Assembly (NCBI RefSeq): GCF_000317515.1
Contig: NC_019738.1
Span: 843,501-907,500 of the forward strand
From: Allocoleopsis franciscana PCC 7113
GTDB taxonomy: Bacteria; Cyanobacteriota; Cyanobacteriia; Cyanobacteriales; Coleofasciculaceae
Direction: 5' to 3'
Length of the DNA: 64,000 bases
Of this stretch, positions 9,057 through 18,358 are shown piece after piece. Position numbers and translations under genes: made by a program. The notes under the pieces were generated by a model that worked only from the letters and a program-made list of their open reading frames with translations, made no database searches and had not been told where the DNA came from. The first letter of the stretch is position 1. Every line of letters begins with the position of its first letter.

Positions 9057-9185
9057 TTAGGACATGGGATGGAAAAGTAGGTCTGGAAAAAAGCGATTAA
9101 ATTCGATCAAAATTCCCGCTGTAACCGATAACAAAAGCATGATTAACACGGGCGCACTTGAAAGAAATCTCGGTAAACCGTCCAT
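9057..9185 (-). CDS. psaJ: Photosystem I reaction centre subunit IX
   Basis: A 42-residue ORF read by eye on the minus strand. It starts [16 protein letters not shown] and ends [11 protein letters not shown], the recognisable PsaJ pattern, with one transmembrane helix in the middle. A strong Shine-Dalgarno, TAGGAGG, lies about 6 bases upstream of the start. PsaJ is a small thylakoid membrane subunit beside PsaF. The two genes are usually co-transcribed, and here they are 39 bp apart with one terminator after psaJ. Confidence 0.95.
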   Translation of the reverse strand: MDGLPRFLSSAPVLIMLLLSVTAGILIEFNRFFPDLLFHPMS

Positions 9186-9224
9186 GAACTTCCTCCTAAA
9201 TAATGGTCGTCAAATCAAACTCAA

Positions 9225-9719
9225 TTAGCGGGGTGAGACAGGAATCTCTTCGTCCTTAGCCGTTAATTTACCTGTTGTTAATTCCCCAAGGGCTGCCAGA
9301 GGCCATGTGAAACCGGATAGCATGAAGCTGATTGCCTTGGGCACATCGATGATAATTTCTTTTTCTTCGGGGTTTGCTTCCTTTTTAATGGATTGTAAGT
9401 AGGCACGACCAACCCAACCAATCCAACCGGCTATATAGAGAAATAGGATGCTAGGAATTAGAAAGTCACCAGCCCGGTTTAAGCGACCATCTACAATCAG
9501 GTGGGGTAACCCCTCAGGGCCACAGTAAGCTTCAGAATAACGCTCAAACCGATTTTTTCCAGAATTGGGGTCGTCGGTGGTATTCTTGGCAGATTTAGCC
9601 CGTTGCTGAAACGCCTTAGATTCCTTACAAGGAACGAGTCCAGATACCTCGGCAGAGGCTGGAGTGATGAAACTAAACCACAGAGAAATGGCAAAAATTA
9701 GAGCCAACAATCGTCGCAT
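9225..9719 (-). CDS. psaF: Photosystem I subunit III (plastocyanin/cytochrome c6 docking)
   Basis: 164 residues from ATG 9719 ([14 protein letters not shown]). The frame stays open further upstream but that extension is not part of the family. A signal peptide ends near ASAE, giving a mature start [11 protein letters not shown]. The two lumenal cysteines (VPCKE and AYCGPEG) and the hydrophobic helix [21 protein letters not shown] are conserved in PsaF. It forms the lumen-side face of photosystem I together with PsaJ. The promoter region, shared with divergent tsaD, holds a perfect palindrome at 9732-9749. Confidence 0.97.
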   Translation of the reverse strand: MRRLLALIFAISLWFSFITPASAEVSGLVPCKESKAFQQRAKSAKNTTDDPNSGKNRFERYSEAYCGPEGLPHLIVDGRLNRAGDFLIPSILFLYIAGWIGWVGRAYLQSIKKEANPEEKEIIIDVPKAISFMLSGFTWPLAALGELTTGKLTAKDEEIPVSPR

Positions 9720-9731
9720 AAAATTGTTTCC

Positions 9732-9749
9732 TTTTGTTAAGTAACAAAA
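9732..9749. promoter_or_regulatory. Palindrome in the psaF leader/promoter, possible operator
   Basis: TTTTGTTA-AG-TAACAAAA is a perfect 8+8 palindrome starting 13 bases upstream of the psaF ATG. Two TGTACAC-type heptamers lie 10-40 bp farther out (near 9757 and 9783). I cannot match it to the published HLR1 element of RpaB. A role as operator or mRNA-leader element is inference. Confidence 0.4.
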
Positions 9750-9868
9750 AGTTATGTGTACACTATGAAGATTAAACGATGCGTACACCCAAGCAATCTT
9801 ACTCTGACAGGTTAACCTAGTAAAGTTTAACGAACTAAAAGTAGTTTTATTAATGAAGGTCATGGGCA

Positions 9869-10912
9869 ATGGCTTGCGTGTTAGCAATAGAAACCAGTTG
9901 TGATGAAACCTCGGTAGCAGTTGTCAAGGATCGCCACTGTTGCAGTAATGTCGTGACTTCTCAAATTCCGGTTCACCGCCAGTATGGGGGTGTGGTGCCG
10001 GAAGTAGCCTCACGCAGTCATCTGGAGACGATTAACCAAGCGATCGCCCAATCCCTTGCTGAAGCCCAACTCGACTGGGGGGCAATTGACGGGATTGCTG
10101 CCACCTGTGCCCCTGGCTTAGTCGGTTCCCTGCTGGTGGGGTTAACGGCTGCCAAAACCCTGGCGATTGTCCACCAAAAGCCGTTCATCGGTGTTCATCA
10201 CCTGGAAGGACATATTTATGCCACTTATTTGAGTGAACCAGAATTAGAGCCACCTTTTTTGTGTTTGCTGGTTTCTGGCGGCCACACAAGCTTAATATAT
10301 GTTAAAGATTGTGGTCATTACGAAACATTGGGAGAGACTCGTGATGATGCGGCGGGTGAAGCGTTTGATAAGGTAGCGCGGTTGTTGAAGCTAAGTTATC
10401 CCGGTGGCCCGGTCATTGATCGTTTGGCAAAGGAGGGGAATCCCAAAGCCTTTCCTTTACCAGAGGGGAAAGTGTCCCGTCCGAATGGGGGATATCATCC
10501 CTATGATTCCAGTTTTAGCGGCTTGAAGACCGCCGTGCTGAGGTTGGTGCAAAAATTGGGGCAGGATGAGTCTGAGTTACCTGTACCTGATATTGCTGCC
10601 AGTTTTCAGGATACTGTAGCAAGAGCGCTCACCAAACGTGCGATCGCTTGTGCTCGTGACTATGGGTTGAATACGATTGCCGTTGGGGGTGGTGTGGCGG
10701 CAAATAGCGGTTTGAGGAAGCATCTGCACGAAGCAGCCGTTGAACACAACTTGCGGGTTCTGTTTCCTCCTCTCATGTACTGCACTGATAACGCGGCGAT
10801 GATTGGCTGTGCGGCGGCGGATCATCTAAACCTGGGACATATTTCTCCACTCACTTTAGGAGTTCAGTCGCGTTTGCCGCTTACTAGGGTAATGGAACTG
10901 TATAAGAGTTAG
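9869..10912 (+). CDS. tsaD: tRNA N6-adenosine threonylcarbamoyltransferase
   Basis: 347 residues opening [19 protein letters not shown], the ASKHA-fold signature of TsaD/Kae1/Gcp. The metal-binding motif HHLEGHIYA, the phosphate loop LVSGGHTSL and the C-terminal [14 protein letters not shown] are all present. With TsaB and TsaE it transfers threonylcarbamoyl to A37 of ANN-decoding tRNAs. It is transcribed divergently from psaF over a 150-bp gap. The sequence looks complete. Confidence 0.97.
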   Translation: MACVLAIETSCDETSVAVVKDRHCCSNVVTSQIPVHRQYGGVVPEVASRSHLETINQAIAQSLAEAQLDWGAIDGIAATCAPGLVGSLLVGLTAAKTLAIVHQKPFIGVHHLEGHIYATYLSEPELEPPFLCLLVSGGHTSLIYVKDCGHYETLGETRDDAAGEAFDKVARLLKLSYPGGPVIDRLAKEGNPKAFPLPEGKVSRPNGGYHPYDSSFSGLKTAVLRLVQKLGQDESELPVPDIAASFQDTVARALTKRAIACARDYGLNTIAVGGGVAANSGLRKHLHEAAVEHNLRVLFPPLMYCTDNAAMIGCAAADHLNLGHISPLTLGVQSRLPLTRVMELYKS

Positions 10913-10967
10913 AGTCAGTTTTTTGGTATAGCTATCGCTAGAAAGATTACGGCCTACGAAAAGAGAT

Positions 10968-11873
10968 TTATAGATAGGATTTAAAATACTTTTGTAACAA
11001 CCCAATCATCACCTCTGGTTTCTCCAGATGCGGCAATATCCCAGTTTCTGAAATTACCTCAAATCCTCGAATCATTTTCGGGTTCAAACCCGCCAAACGC
11101 TGCCCCAAATCTTGGCGAGTAAACTGTGCTTCTTCTCCCCAAAATATAACAGTCGGCACTGTTAGTTGCGGGATATAAAGGGACAAATCAAAGTATAAGT
11201 CCCCTCTCAAAAAAGCCAATGCTGCGTATTCAGCATTAGGTTGTTGAGCTGAGGCTAAATAAGCCTCTACCATTTCCTGTGATACTCGTTCTGGGTTGGC
11301 AAACAAAAACTGTATCAGAAAGTTACTCACTGCCGCTTCATTCGTCGCTCCTAATGTATAAATTAGGTTGTTCAACAGGGGTATTCTAATGACATTCAGG
11401 GGCAATCTACGCCCAGCATCTTGCCCAAAGTCAGCAAATCCCGATGGACAAACTAGAAACAGTGCCTTGAATAATTCCGGACGTTCAATGGCAAGGCGAA
11501 GAGTCAAAGCACCCGTGAGAGAAGAGGCGACAACAGGCACTGGGGAGGAGTCACTCATCTGAGTCAGAAACTCAGCCAGTGTCGTCAGATAGTCACTCAG
11601 TTGATAATCTCGAATCGGGTGAGCTGATTGCCCCCAGCCAATTAAATCAGGAGCAATCACGCGGTATGTAGTCGCAAAAGCGGGATAAACTTTAGACCAC
11701 TCGTAAGCGGAAGCTCCACCACCAAAGTTATGCAGGAAGATGAGTGGAGGTAATTTTTCCTCTTCTGGCGTATCGACCTTCCAAGGGGGTGCAACGGCAG
11801 TATAGTACACCATTGCACCCAAAGAGGTATCAACTACATTTTGCCCAAATCCAGGGGGGTGAAACTGGAGCAT
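10968..11873 (-). CDS. Alpha/beta hydrolase family protein
   Basis: 301 residues from ATG 11873; the in-frame TTG at 11876 is not needed. The fold is clear: the oxyanion segment LIFLHNFGGGASAYEW, PDLIGWGQSAHP, a nucleophile strand and a C-terminal His (ILPHLEKPEV). The nucleophile elbow reads VVASSLTGAL, so it departs from GxSxG (ASSLT); the second Ser is the likely nucleophile. The acid residue may be in VIFWGEEAQF. The substrate is unknown. It converges on tsaD with a 55-bp gap. Confidence 0.85.
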   Translation of the reverse strand: MLQFHPPGFGQNVVDTSLGAMVYYTAVAPPWKVDTPEEEKLPPLIFLHNFGGGASAYEWSKVYPAFATTYRVIAPDLIGWGQSAHPIRDYQLSDYLTTLAEFLTQMSDSSPVPVVASSLTGALTLRLAIERPELFKALFLVCPSGFADFGQDAGRRLPLNVIRIPLLNNLIYTLGATNEAAVSNFLIQFLFANPERVSQEMVEAYLASAQQPNAEYAALAFLRGDLYFDLSLYIPQLTVPTVIFWGEEAQFTRQDLGQRLAGLNPKMIRGFEVISETGILPHLEKPEVMIGLLQKYFKSYL

Positions 11874-11965
11874 CAATATCAGGCTCGAAACCTTGAATAG
11901 ATTTTAAGGAGTCAGTTGTTTGCGTTTTTTGGTGCTAGGGAAAAAACACCTTCATTCCCTAGTGT

Positions 11966-12280
11966 TTAAGATAAATTACACGATAATAACTGAAGAATCT
12001 TCTGAGAGGTCTGCGGGTTTTGTAGAGATGGAGCTTGCTTTATTTTGTCGTGATAGAGCGAAATCAAAAAATCAATTTCTTTTCGGGCTATTTTTCGCAG
12101 GCGTTGGGGAAGCGTCGGTTCAACAATATCGTAAGTTTCTACAGCTTCTTCCAGCAATTCGAGAACTTCTTCGGGGATGGCATCCTGATACTGGGATGTC
12201 CTTTCCGCTGGTATCTCAACCAGTGTTAAACCAAAATCTTGCTCAGCAAAAACTTCCAAATCTTTAAAGTCCATTTTCAT
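11966..12280 (-). CDS. Hypothetical protein, about 104 residues
   Basis: I picked the ATG at 12280 (MKMDFKDLEVF) because AGGGGAAG lies 6 bases upstream; the longer frame starts at a TTG. The protein is acidic and helical (IPEEVLELLEEAVETYD) with no membrane segment or signal peptide. I do not recognise a family. A competing + strand frame at 11920-12267 is less protein-like and lacks a ribosome binding site. Because both frames are open, confidence is only moderate. Confidence 0.5.
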   Translation of the reverse strand: MKMDFKDLEVFAEQDFGLTLVEIPAERTSQYQDAIPEEVLELLEEAVETYDIVEPTLPQRLRKIARKEIDFLISLYHDKIKQAPSLQNPQTSQKILQLLSCNLS

Positions 12281-12853
12281 TTTTTTCTTCCCCTGATTCA
12301 AGGCGTTAATTTATTTATGAAAAGCCTTCTGTTAAGTCGGTGGAAAATTACAACACAAAGTGGGCATTGCCTACCTTAAATCCTCTAATCCTTTGGGAGA
12401 GAGCATTATCGGGAATGCCCACTTTACAACAAAGGCTGGGTTTCTTTCTTCCATCTACTTACTACTAGTCTTACCGATGAGTGCGGTAAGTGCAATAACT
12501 GAGACGATACAGTGAGCATTGAACTCGATATGGCTTAGGCTAACCTAGCCATGATGCATTAAATTTGCTTATCTTAAAACAAGAGAAATGGCAATAGTTT
12601 AATCATTGGTTTGGCTTGCAGTAGATGCTTTGTATTAAAAACATAAAATCTTCAATACTGATCAAACTCCGCCTAAAGAACTATTTTGAGCCATACTTAT
12701 GTTATTTGGATAACATAACAGAACAATCCTGTCAGGGGTTAGTTTCAAATCTTTATAATCCATTTAGATTTTGAACGAAACAAACAGGATTTTGTGTAGA
12801 CGATTAATTTATGCTCGCACAACTGTAAGCCTTAACAAGGTGTTAACAAGCTC
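12281..12853. other. 573-bp intergenic region with two inverted repeats
   Basis: No convincing ORF is visible. A perfect 12-bp inverted repeat, AAAGTGGGCATT (12357-12368) and AATGCCCACTTT (12414-12425), encloses a 45-base loop. A second, shorter hairpin (TGGCT.AGG with CCTAGCCA) lies around 12529-12550. This is compatible with a small RNA, an attenuator or a tiny mobile repeat. The remainder is AT-rich and shows nothing else. Confidence 0.45.
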
Positions 12854-13387
12854 ATGAATAACCGAAGTCTACCCGATATCTTAGAACAAATTTTGACAAT
12901 CGGCCGTGAGCCAGATGCGGTCTTTTCCGCTTTATTGCCAGCTTTAGGTAAGGTTTTGCAGTGCCACCGCTGCTTTCTTTACCTACGTAATCCACACACT
13001 AAAATGGGTAAAATCGATTATTGTTGGCGTCGGGGCGATCGCTATCCCGATGTCACTGACTCAGACTGGAAAGCAGAACCCGAATCGTTGCCCGACGAAG
13101 ATCCATTGTTTGCTGCCGCATTGGGTACCAAACCCTCGATTTTTGTGGAAGATATCGAGACAGCTAATCCAGAGGTAGTCAATCGAGATTTCGAGCGAAA
13201 AAACTTTGGACACAGAGCCTTAATTCATTCTCACCTATGCCAGGACGGTCTTTTATGGGGAATTTTGCAACCCTGTCTTTTCGAGCAGCCTAGAGTATGG
13301 ACTGAATTTGATCACTTCGTGATTACTCAAGTTGAGAAACAGATTACACCCCTTGCCATCACCTATGTAAAAGCCAATTGTCCTTAA
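12854..13387 (+). CDS. GAF-domain protein
   Basis: 177 residues forming essentially one GAF domain, from LPDILEQILTIGREPDAVF to a closing ITQVEKQITPLAI. Single-domain GAF proteins bind small ligands or bilins, or act as partner proteins. A Cys-containing stretch ALIHSHLCQDGLLWG sits where bilin-attaching or ligand-contact segments often lie, but the His/Cys pattern of a cyanobacteriochrome is not convincing. No output domain and no operon partner are present; the next gene starts 160 bp downstream. Function is unknown. Confidence 0.8.
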   Translation: MNNRSLPDILEQILTIGREPDAVFSALLPALGKVLQCHRCFLYLRNPHTKMGKIDYCWRRGDRYPDVTDSDWKAEPESLPDEDPLFAAALGTKPSIFVEDIETANPEVVNRDFERKNFGHRALIHSHLCQDGLLWGILQPCLFEQPRVWTEFDHFVITQVEKQITPLAITYVKANCP

Positions 13388-13548
13388 CAGATGAAATCGC
13401 ATAAATAGGGTAAAGGTTAGAGTTCGTTTAAATAGCCACCAGCATCATCTCAATGAATCATGATGCCCTTAGACCTTAACGATCAAACCCCAATCCTACC
13501 CACTCACTTCCAATTCGATACACTGAAGAAAACGGTAAAGAGGCGATT

Positions 13549-15039
13549 GTGACTCATCAAAATCGCTCCCAATGGGATGCTGGCAGATTTTTAGAAACAC
13601 TGACTTATTTTGAGGTTATTCCTTTTCTGAGCTGCCTAAAGCGGCTATTTACAAATCGTGCCAAAAACAAAACAGAAACTCAGGGCGGAAGTCAAATAAT
13701 GGGAGTAATACTCGTAGCTGGAGCAACAGGTGGCGTCGGGAAACGAGTCGTGCGTCGTCTAATTGAGCATGATTATCAGGTGCGTGCGTTAGTTCGAGAT
13801 GCCGAGAGGGCAAGGGAGATACTCGGTGAGAAGGTAGAACTGTTCGAGGCAGATATCACCCTCCCAGACACACTGACTCCTCAACTGATGAACAATGTTG
13901 TTGCTGTTGTGTGTTGTACAGGTGTCCGGGTGCAACCGGTCGAAGGCGACACCCCTGACCGTGCTAAATACTATCAAGGCATCAAATTCTATATGCCAGA
14001 AGTTGTGGATAGCCCTGAAATCGTGGACTATCAGGGTATCAAGAACCTCGTGCAAGCCGCCGCTAGAAGTCTGCCACAAGCAGCATCAACAGTACTATTT
14101 GATTTTAAACATCCCACAGACCAATTAAAAGAAACCTGGGGGGCTGTTGATGATGTGGTGATGGGTGGTGTGAGTGAGAGTTCGATGCGACTGATTGAGC
14201 AAGCCGCTCTCTTTAGTGGTAACGTCTCAACAGCCAACTCTGGGGGGTTTGCTTCCGTTCGCACCCGCAATTTTGACTCACCCCTCAATTTGACGGAGTA
14301 CGAGGGCATCGAATTGCGAGTCAAAGGAGATGGACAGCGTTATAAGTTCATCCTCCGCTCAGAAGCTAAATGGGATGGTATTTCCTATTGTTATTCTTTC
14401 GATACCGAGAAAGACCAATGGATTGATGTTCGCGTCCCCTTTGAGGCGTTGATTCCCGTGTTTCGGGCCAAAACATTGCCAGATGCTCCCGCTTTCGATT
14501 CCAGCCATGTCTATGCCCTACAACTGATGCTGAGTAAGTTTGAGTACGATGGGGGACTCAATCCAAACTTTGCGCCGGGTGCCTTTGCCTTGCAAGTAGA
14601 AAGCATCAAAGCGTATGGGGGGGCGACTAAGCCACAGTTTATTATGATTAGCTCTGCTGGCGTCACCCGTCCAGGGCGTCCGGGAATCAATTTAGAGGAA
14701 GAACCACCAGCGGTGCGGATGAACAACCAACTCGGAGGAATCCTCACCTGGAAGCTTAGGGGTGAGGATGCTGTACGGGAAAGTGGAGTCCCTTACACCA
14801 TCATTAGACCCTGCGCCTTAACGGAAGAACCAGGAGGAAAAGGATTAGTGTTCGAGCAAGGCGACAATATTCGGGGTAAAGTAAGTCGGGAAGATATTGC
14901 TGAGCTTTGTCTTCAGGTCTTAGAGCAACCGAAAGCTTGCAATGTCACTTTTGAAGTGAAAGAAGCAGACAGTTTTAATAGTTTCCACAACTGGGACAGT
15001 TTGTTCTCCAGTCTCAAACTAGAGAGTGGTGATAAATAG
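13549..15039 (+). CDS. NAD(P)-binding SDR/NmrA-like protein with inserted CIA30 domain
   Basis: 496 residues from GTG 13549. An alternative ATG at 13699 (MGVILVAGATGGVGKRV) would remove an N-terminal extension, but that extension (SQWDAGRFLETLTYFEVIPF) looks conserved, so I kept it. A Rossmann motif GATGGVGKRVVRRL starts near residue 57. From about residue 180 to 350 a CIA30 (complex I intermediate-associated protein 30) domain interrupts it, recognisable by DDVVMGGVSESS and the later strand FDTEKDQWIDVRVPF. The SDR part then resumes (FIMISSAGVTRPGRPGINL and YTIIRPCALTEE). Cyanobacterial members of this fusion are uncharacterised; a link to NDH-1 or photosynthetic complex assembly is only suggested by CIA30. 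Confidence 0.85.
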   Translation: MTHQNRSQWDAGRFLETLTYFEVIPFLSCLKRLFTNRAKNKTETQGGSQIMGVILVAGATGGVGKRVVRRLIEHDYQVRALVRDAERAREILGEKVELFEADITLPDTLTPQLMNNVVAVVCCTGVRVQPVEGDTPDRAKYYQGIKFYMPEVVDSPEIVDYQGIKNLVQAAARSLPQAASTVLFDFKHPTDQLKETWGAVDDVVMGGVSESSMRLIEQAALFSGNVSTANSGGFASVRTRNFDSPLNLTEYEGIELRVKGDGQRYKFILRSEAKWDGISYCYSFDTEKDQWIDVRVPFEALIPVFRAKTLPDAPAFDSSHVYALQLMLSKFEYDGGLNPNFAPGAFALQVESIKAYGGATKPQFIMISSAGVTRPGRPGINLEEEPPAVRMNNQLGGILTWKLRGEDAVRESGVPYTIIRPCALTEEPGGKGLVFEQGDNIRGKVSREDIAELCLQVLEQPKACNVTFEVKEADSFNSFHNWDSLFSSLKLESGDK

Positions 15040-15110
15040 ATAACACATATACAGTTGCGTTTGACAGGTTAGCTTCAAAACCCCAAACTTTAATCTTCAA
15101 TGTTCAAACC

Positions 15111-15893
15111 CTAACTTGCAAGACGATCAGAGGTGTGAGGCTGCAACAGGGAGACTAAATCATTAACTCCCCGTTGTACGTATCGGGATACTGTAACTGG
15201 ACTGACACCAATCTTTTTCGCGACTTCCTGACGAGATAAATCGTGGAAAAACACAAATTCAAGGGCAGTCTGTGTTTTCTTATCGAGTTGACCGATGGCT
15301 CCTTGTAGCTGTTGTCGCTCTTCTTCTCGATACTGCCAAGCTTCCTCTTGGGGGTCGGTTAGCGTCTCTCCGAAAGTCGTTGGGCTATCCGCCGTATAAC
15401 CTACCGTCGCATCCAAGCTTAAAGGAAAGCAATTTCGAGTCGCTAGCTTACTCTCTATCCACTCTTTGAGAGATATCTGTAGAGCTTGAGCAATTTCGCT
15501 ATCTTTGGGCAGGCGTCCTAGAGTAATAGTTAATTCTTTCGTGACTCTTCGGCCTTCCCGCTGAATTTCCTGCCAGCGGCGAGGAATCTTGACCAGAGTA
15601 CCCTTATCACGGATGAAATGTAGCATCTCACCGCGAATGTAGGGCATCGCAAACGAACTGAAGGCATAGCCTTGAGAAGGGTTAAATCGTTCGATGGCGC
15701 GAATCAAGCCAATAAAGCCAATTTGCTGCAAATCTTCATAAGATTCGCGACACTGCCGACTGATTCGATAAGCAATCTGTCTTACCAGCCCTGCATTAAG
15801 TTGTACTAGCTGATTGCGAACTTTTATCGTCGGATTGCGATGGTAGGCAATCAAAAGTTCCATTCCCTGAAAACGTACAGACTGAGTTGCCAT
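15111..15893 (-). CDS. sigF: RNA polymerase sigma factor SigF (group 3)
   Basis: 260 residues from ATG 15893 (MATQSVRFQGM). Region 2 is visible (NAGLVRQIAYRISRQ and EDLQQIGFIGLIRAIERF), then region 3 (RGEMLHFIRDKGTLVKIPRRW) and region 4 with its helix-turn-helix (LSRQEVAKKIGVSPVTVSRY). There is no region 1, which places it in group 3. In Synechocystis SigF controls type IV pili, motility and surface features. It converges with the CIA30 gene. An anti-sigma partner is not adjacent. Confidence 0.9.
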   Translation of the reverse strand: MATQSVRFQGMELLIAYHRNPTIKVRNQLVQLNAGLVRQIAYRISRQCRESYEDLQQIGFIGLIRAIERFNPSQGYAFSSFAMPYIRGEMLHFIRDKGTLVKIPRRWQEIQREGRRVTKELTITLGRLPKDSEIAQALQISLKEWIESKLATRNCFPLSLDATVGYTADSPTTFGETLTDPQEEAWQYREEERQQLQGAIGQLDKKTQTALEFVFFHDLSRQEVAKKIGVSPVTVSRYVQRGVNDLVSLLQPHTSDRLAS

Positions 15894-16220
15894 AATCAAA
15901 AAATTCCAGCAGTGGAAATCTATCTATCTCCTCAAGCCGACTTGGTTTTACCAAGCCATCTTGAACTCATTGTCTGTAGAGCCAAAGGATTACACCATCG
16001 TTGTTTTACGGAAATAAAAATCGTGAATTTTTTGACGTCTCCGCATAAATACGCAGATTTCACCGGAACTGACTGAGGAGAGGACACCCAATCGGTCTTC
16101 AGGCGAAGGTGCAAAAGCGGGTCTGTTCTTTTCTCTGCTAAGGTCTGTGGTTGTCAGTCACAATAGAAGCAAATAACAATTACTGTTTGTAAATCATCGG
16201 TAACGTTCCGAGGAAGTCTC

Positions 16221-16949
16221 ATGAGTAACACCAGTAACTTTCGTCAGGCGATTCGCGAAGCTAAAGGTCAAGCGTTAGTTGGCCCTAACGTGATAGCCAA
16301 CGCTCTGCCCTACGTCGGTGGCGGACTTGTCTTAACCGCACTCGGCACCTATGGAGGTCTGAGTGTTCTCCGTTCCAACCCAGGACTATTCATGACCACC
16401 TTCTGGGTTGCCTTTGTTGTTGAAATCGTTCTTTTCTTCGTCGCGAGTGGCGTTGCCCGCAAAGGGAACAATAGCGTTGCCCTGCCTTTGTTAGCGACCT
16501 ACAGTCTGCTGTCTGGCTATACCCTCAGCGGTCTGGTATTCCTGGCTCTGAGAACACCAGGTGTAGGTCTAGCTGGCATTGGCTTTGCAGCCTTGAGTTG
16601 TGGAGTCACCTTTATTGGTGCGAGACAGATTGGCTCCAATTTGTCTGATGAAGACGGCATGGCGTTAGCCAAAACAGTACAGCTTGGCATTATTGCCCTA
16701 GTTGTTGTGGTCGTCGCTCAGGTACTCTTTTCCTTCTTCGGCATTTACACTCCCTCTTGGTTAGAAATTGGGATTTCTGGCGTTGGGGTCTTGCTGTTTG
16801 TCGGTGCCGCTGTAGTAGATTTCTACATCCTGCCTCGCTCCTACCGGGACGAGGAGTATCTGCCTGCCGCGCTCTCGATGTACCTAACTTACATCAACTT
16901 GTTCATCTTCATTTTGCGGCTGCTCATCGCCATTAACAGTCGGGATTAA
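16221..16949 (+). CDS. Bax inhibitor-1 (BI-1/YccA-like) family membrane protein
   Basis: 242 residues with about seven hydrophobic helices and a short basic N-terminus. The late segment PSWLEIGISGVGVLLFVGAA, followed by the acidic C-terminal loop YRDEEYLPAALSMYLTYINL, corresponds to the conserved UPF0005/BI-1 C-terminal region with its paired Asp residues. Members are pH-gated calcium-leak channels or interact with membrane proteases. ATG 16221 is preceded by GAGGAAG. A strong terminator follows. Confidence 0.85.
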   Translation: MSNTSNFRQAIREAKGQALVGPNVIANALPYVGGGLVLTALGTYGGLSVLRSNPGLFMTTFWVAFVVEIVLFFVASGVARKGNNSVALPLLATYSLLSGYTLSGLVFLALRTPGVGLAGIGFAALSCGVTFIGARQIGSNLSDEDGMALAKTVQLGIIALVVVVVAQVLFSFFGIYTPSWLEIGISGVGVLLFVGAAVVDFYILPRSYRDEEYLPAALSMYLTYINLFIFILRLLIAINSRD

Positions 16950-16973
16950 CACAGTTCCATCAATCCAGTTGTG

Positions 16974-17006
16974 GGGGTACGGACTGCCGTACCCCTACTT
17001 TTGTTT
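16974..17006 (+). terminator. Terminator hairpin after the BI-1 family gene
   Basis: A perfect 9-bp stem (GGGGTACGG with CCGTACCCC) and a 4-base loop are followed by TACTTTTGTTTT. The stem sequence resembles interspersed hairpin repeats seen elsewhere in the window. Confidence 0.75.
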
Positions 17007-17073
17007 TACAGGACAAACTCTAGTTACAATCGACAATGCAACCCTCAAGTGGTCGCGAAGGACTGCAATTATC

Positions 17074-18181
17074 ATGGAAGCATTAGACATTAAACGGGAA
17101 GTCGAAACGTTGTCACACCGCCTGGGTAAAACCCAGGACTATCTTTGACGTTGCCGCTCTCAACGCCAAAATTCACGACTTAGAGCAACTAGCGGCTCAA
17201 CCCGATTTTTGGGATGATCAAAACGCGGCTCAGCAAACGCTGCAACAACTTAATGACATCAAATCCAACATAGAGCAGTACAATCAGTGGCAGGCTAAGC
17301 TGGAAGACGCCAAAGCGGTTTTGGAACTGCTAGAACTCGAAGCTGACACCGCTCTGCTCACAGAAGCTCAAACCAACCTGAATCAGCTCAGCCACGAACT
17401 TGACCGTTGGGAGTTGGAACAGCTCCTCTCTGGCCTCTACGACGCCAAAGGAGCCGTCCTCACCATCAATGCGGGGGCTGGGGGTACGGATGCCCAAGAT
17501 TGGGCAGAAATGCTCCTACGCATGTACACCCGTTGGGCCGAGAAGCGTGGCTACAAAGTACACCTGGCGGAAAACTCGGAAGGGGATGAGGCAGGAATTA
17601 AGTCTGCCACCCTGGAAATTGATGGGCGTCATGCTTATGGCTACCTGAAATCCGAGAAAGGAACCCATCGACTTGTACGAATCTCGCCTTTTAATGCCAA
17701 CGGCAAGCGCCAAACCAGCTTTGCTGGGGTGGAAATCATGCCGATGATTGATAATTCGGTTGAGCTGGACATTCCAGACAAAGATTTAGAAATCACAACC
17801 TCCCGTGCCGGCGGTAAGGGTGGGCAAAACGTCAACAAGGTGGAAACAGCCGTGCGGATTCGGCATATTCCCACTGGAGTGGCGGTGCGCTGTACAGAGG
17901 AGCGCAGTCAACTGCAAAACAAGGAAAAAGCCCTCGCGATTCTTAAAGCCAAGCTGCTGATTATTGCTCAAGAGCAACGGGCTAAAGAAGTGGCTGAAAT
18001 TCGAGGCGATATGGTAGAGGCGGCTTGGGGTAACCAAATTCGCAATTATGTCTTCCATCCTTATCAAATGGTGAAAGACTTACGCACGAATGTGGAAACA
18101 ACGGCAGTCGGCGATGTCATGGACGGCGACCTTGACCCATTTATTGAAGCCTACCTGCGTCAGGAAAATCAGCTCATCTAA
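17074..18181 (+). CDS. prfB: Peptide chain release factor 2, with programmed +1 frameshift
   Basis: The gene starts at ATG 17074 and reads 24 codons to an in-frame TGA at 17146-17148, inside CTTTGAC. A +1 shift at CTT continues the frame (GAC GTT GCC...) to the stop at 18181 and gives 368 residues. The site matches the classical RF2 autoregulatory frameshift: low RF2 makes the ribosome pause at UGA and slip. A short SD-like AGGA lies a few bases upstream of the slip codon. The main frame carries the catalytic [15 protein letters not shown] (GGQ) loop. RF2 reads UGA and UAA stops. A frame starting near 17321 is only the tail of this gene. Confidence 0.95.
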
Positions 18182-18358
18182 ATTTTCCCAGCCACATTCT
18201 CGCTCAAGTGCCAGCTTGTGGCTGTGGTTAATCCAAAATTCAAAATCCCTTAACCTTTGCAGAACACGGCGGGTCTGCCTATAATTGAGCTGCAATTGTA
18301 AAGCTAACTGTTACATTAGAAGCATAAAAAACCCTTAGAGCTAAACTTATTGTTTTTT

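Noticed and set aside
11920-12267. 115-codon + strand ORF opposite the hypothetical minus-strand gene
   Set aside because: Composition is less protein-like, no ribosome binding site is visible, and the minus-strand frame has a good one.
15840-16114. Small ORFs on both strands in the sigF upstream region
   Set aside because: They overlap each other and the sigF start, lack start-site signals and resemble no protein.
17321-18181. Separate 286-residue release-factor gene
   Set aside because: It is the downstream part of prfB, joined by the programmed frameshift at 17146.
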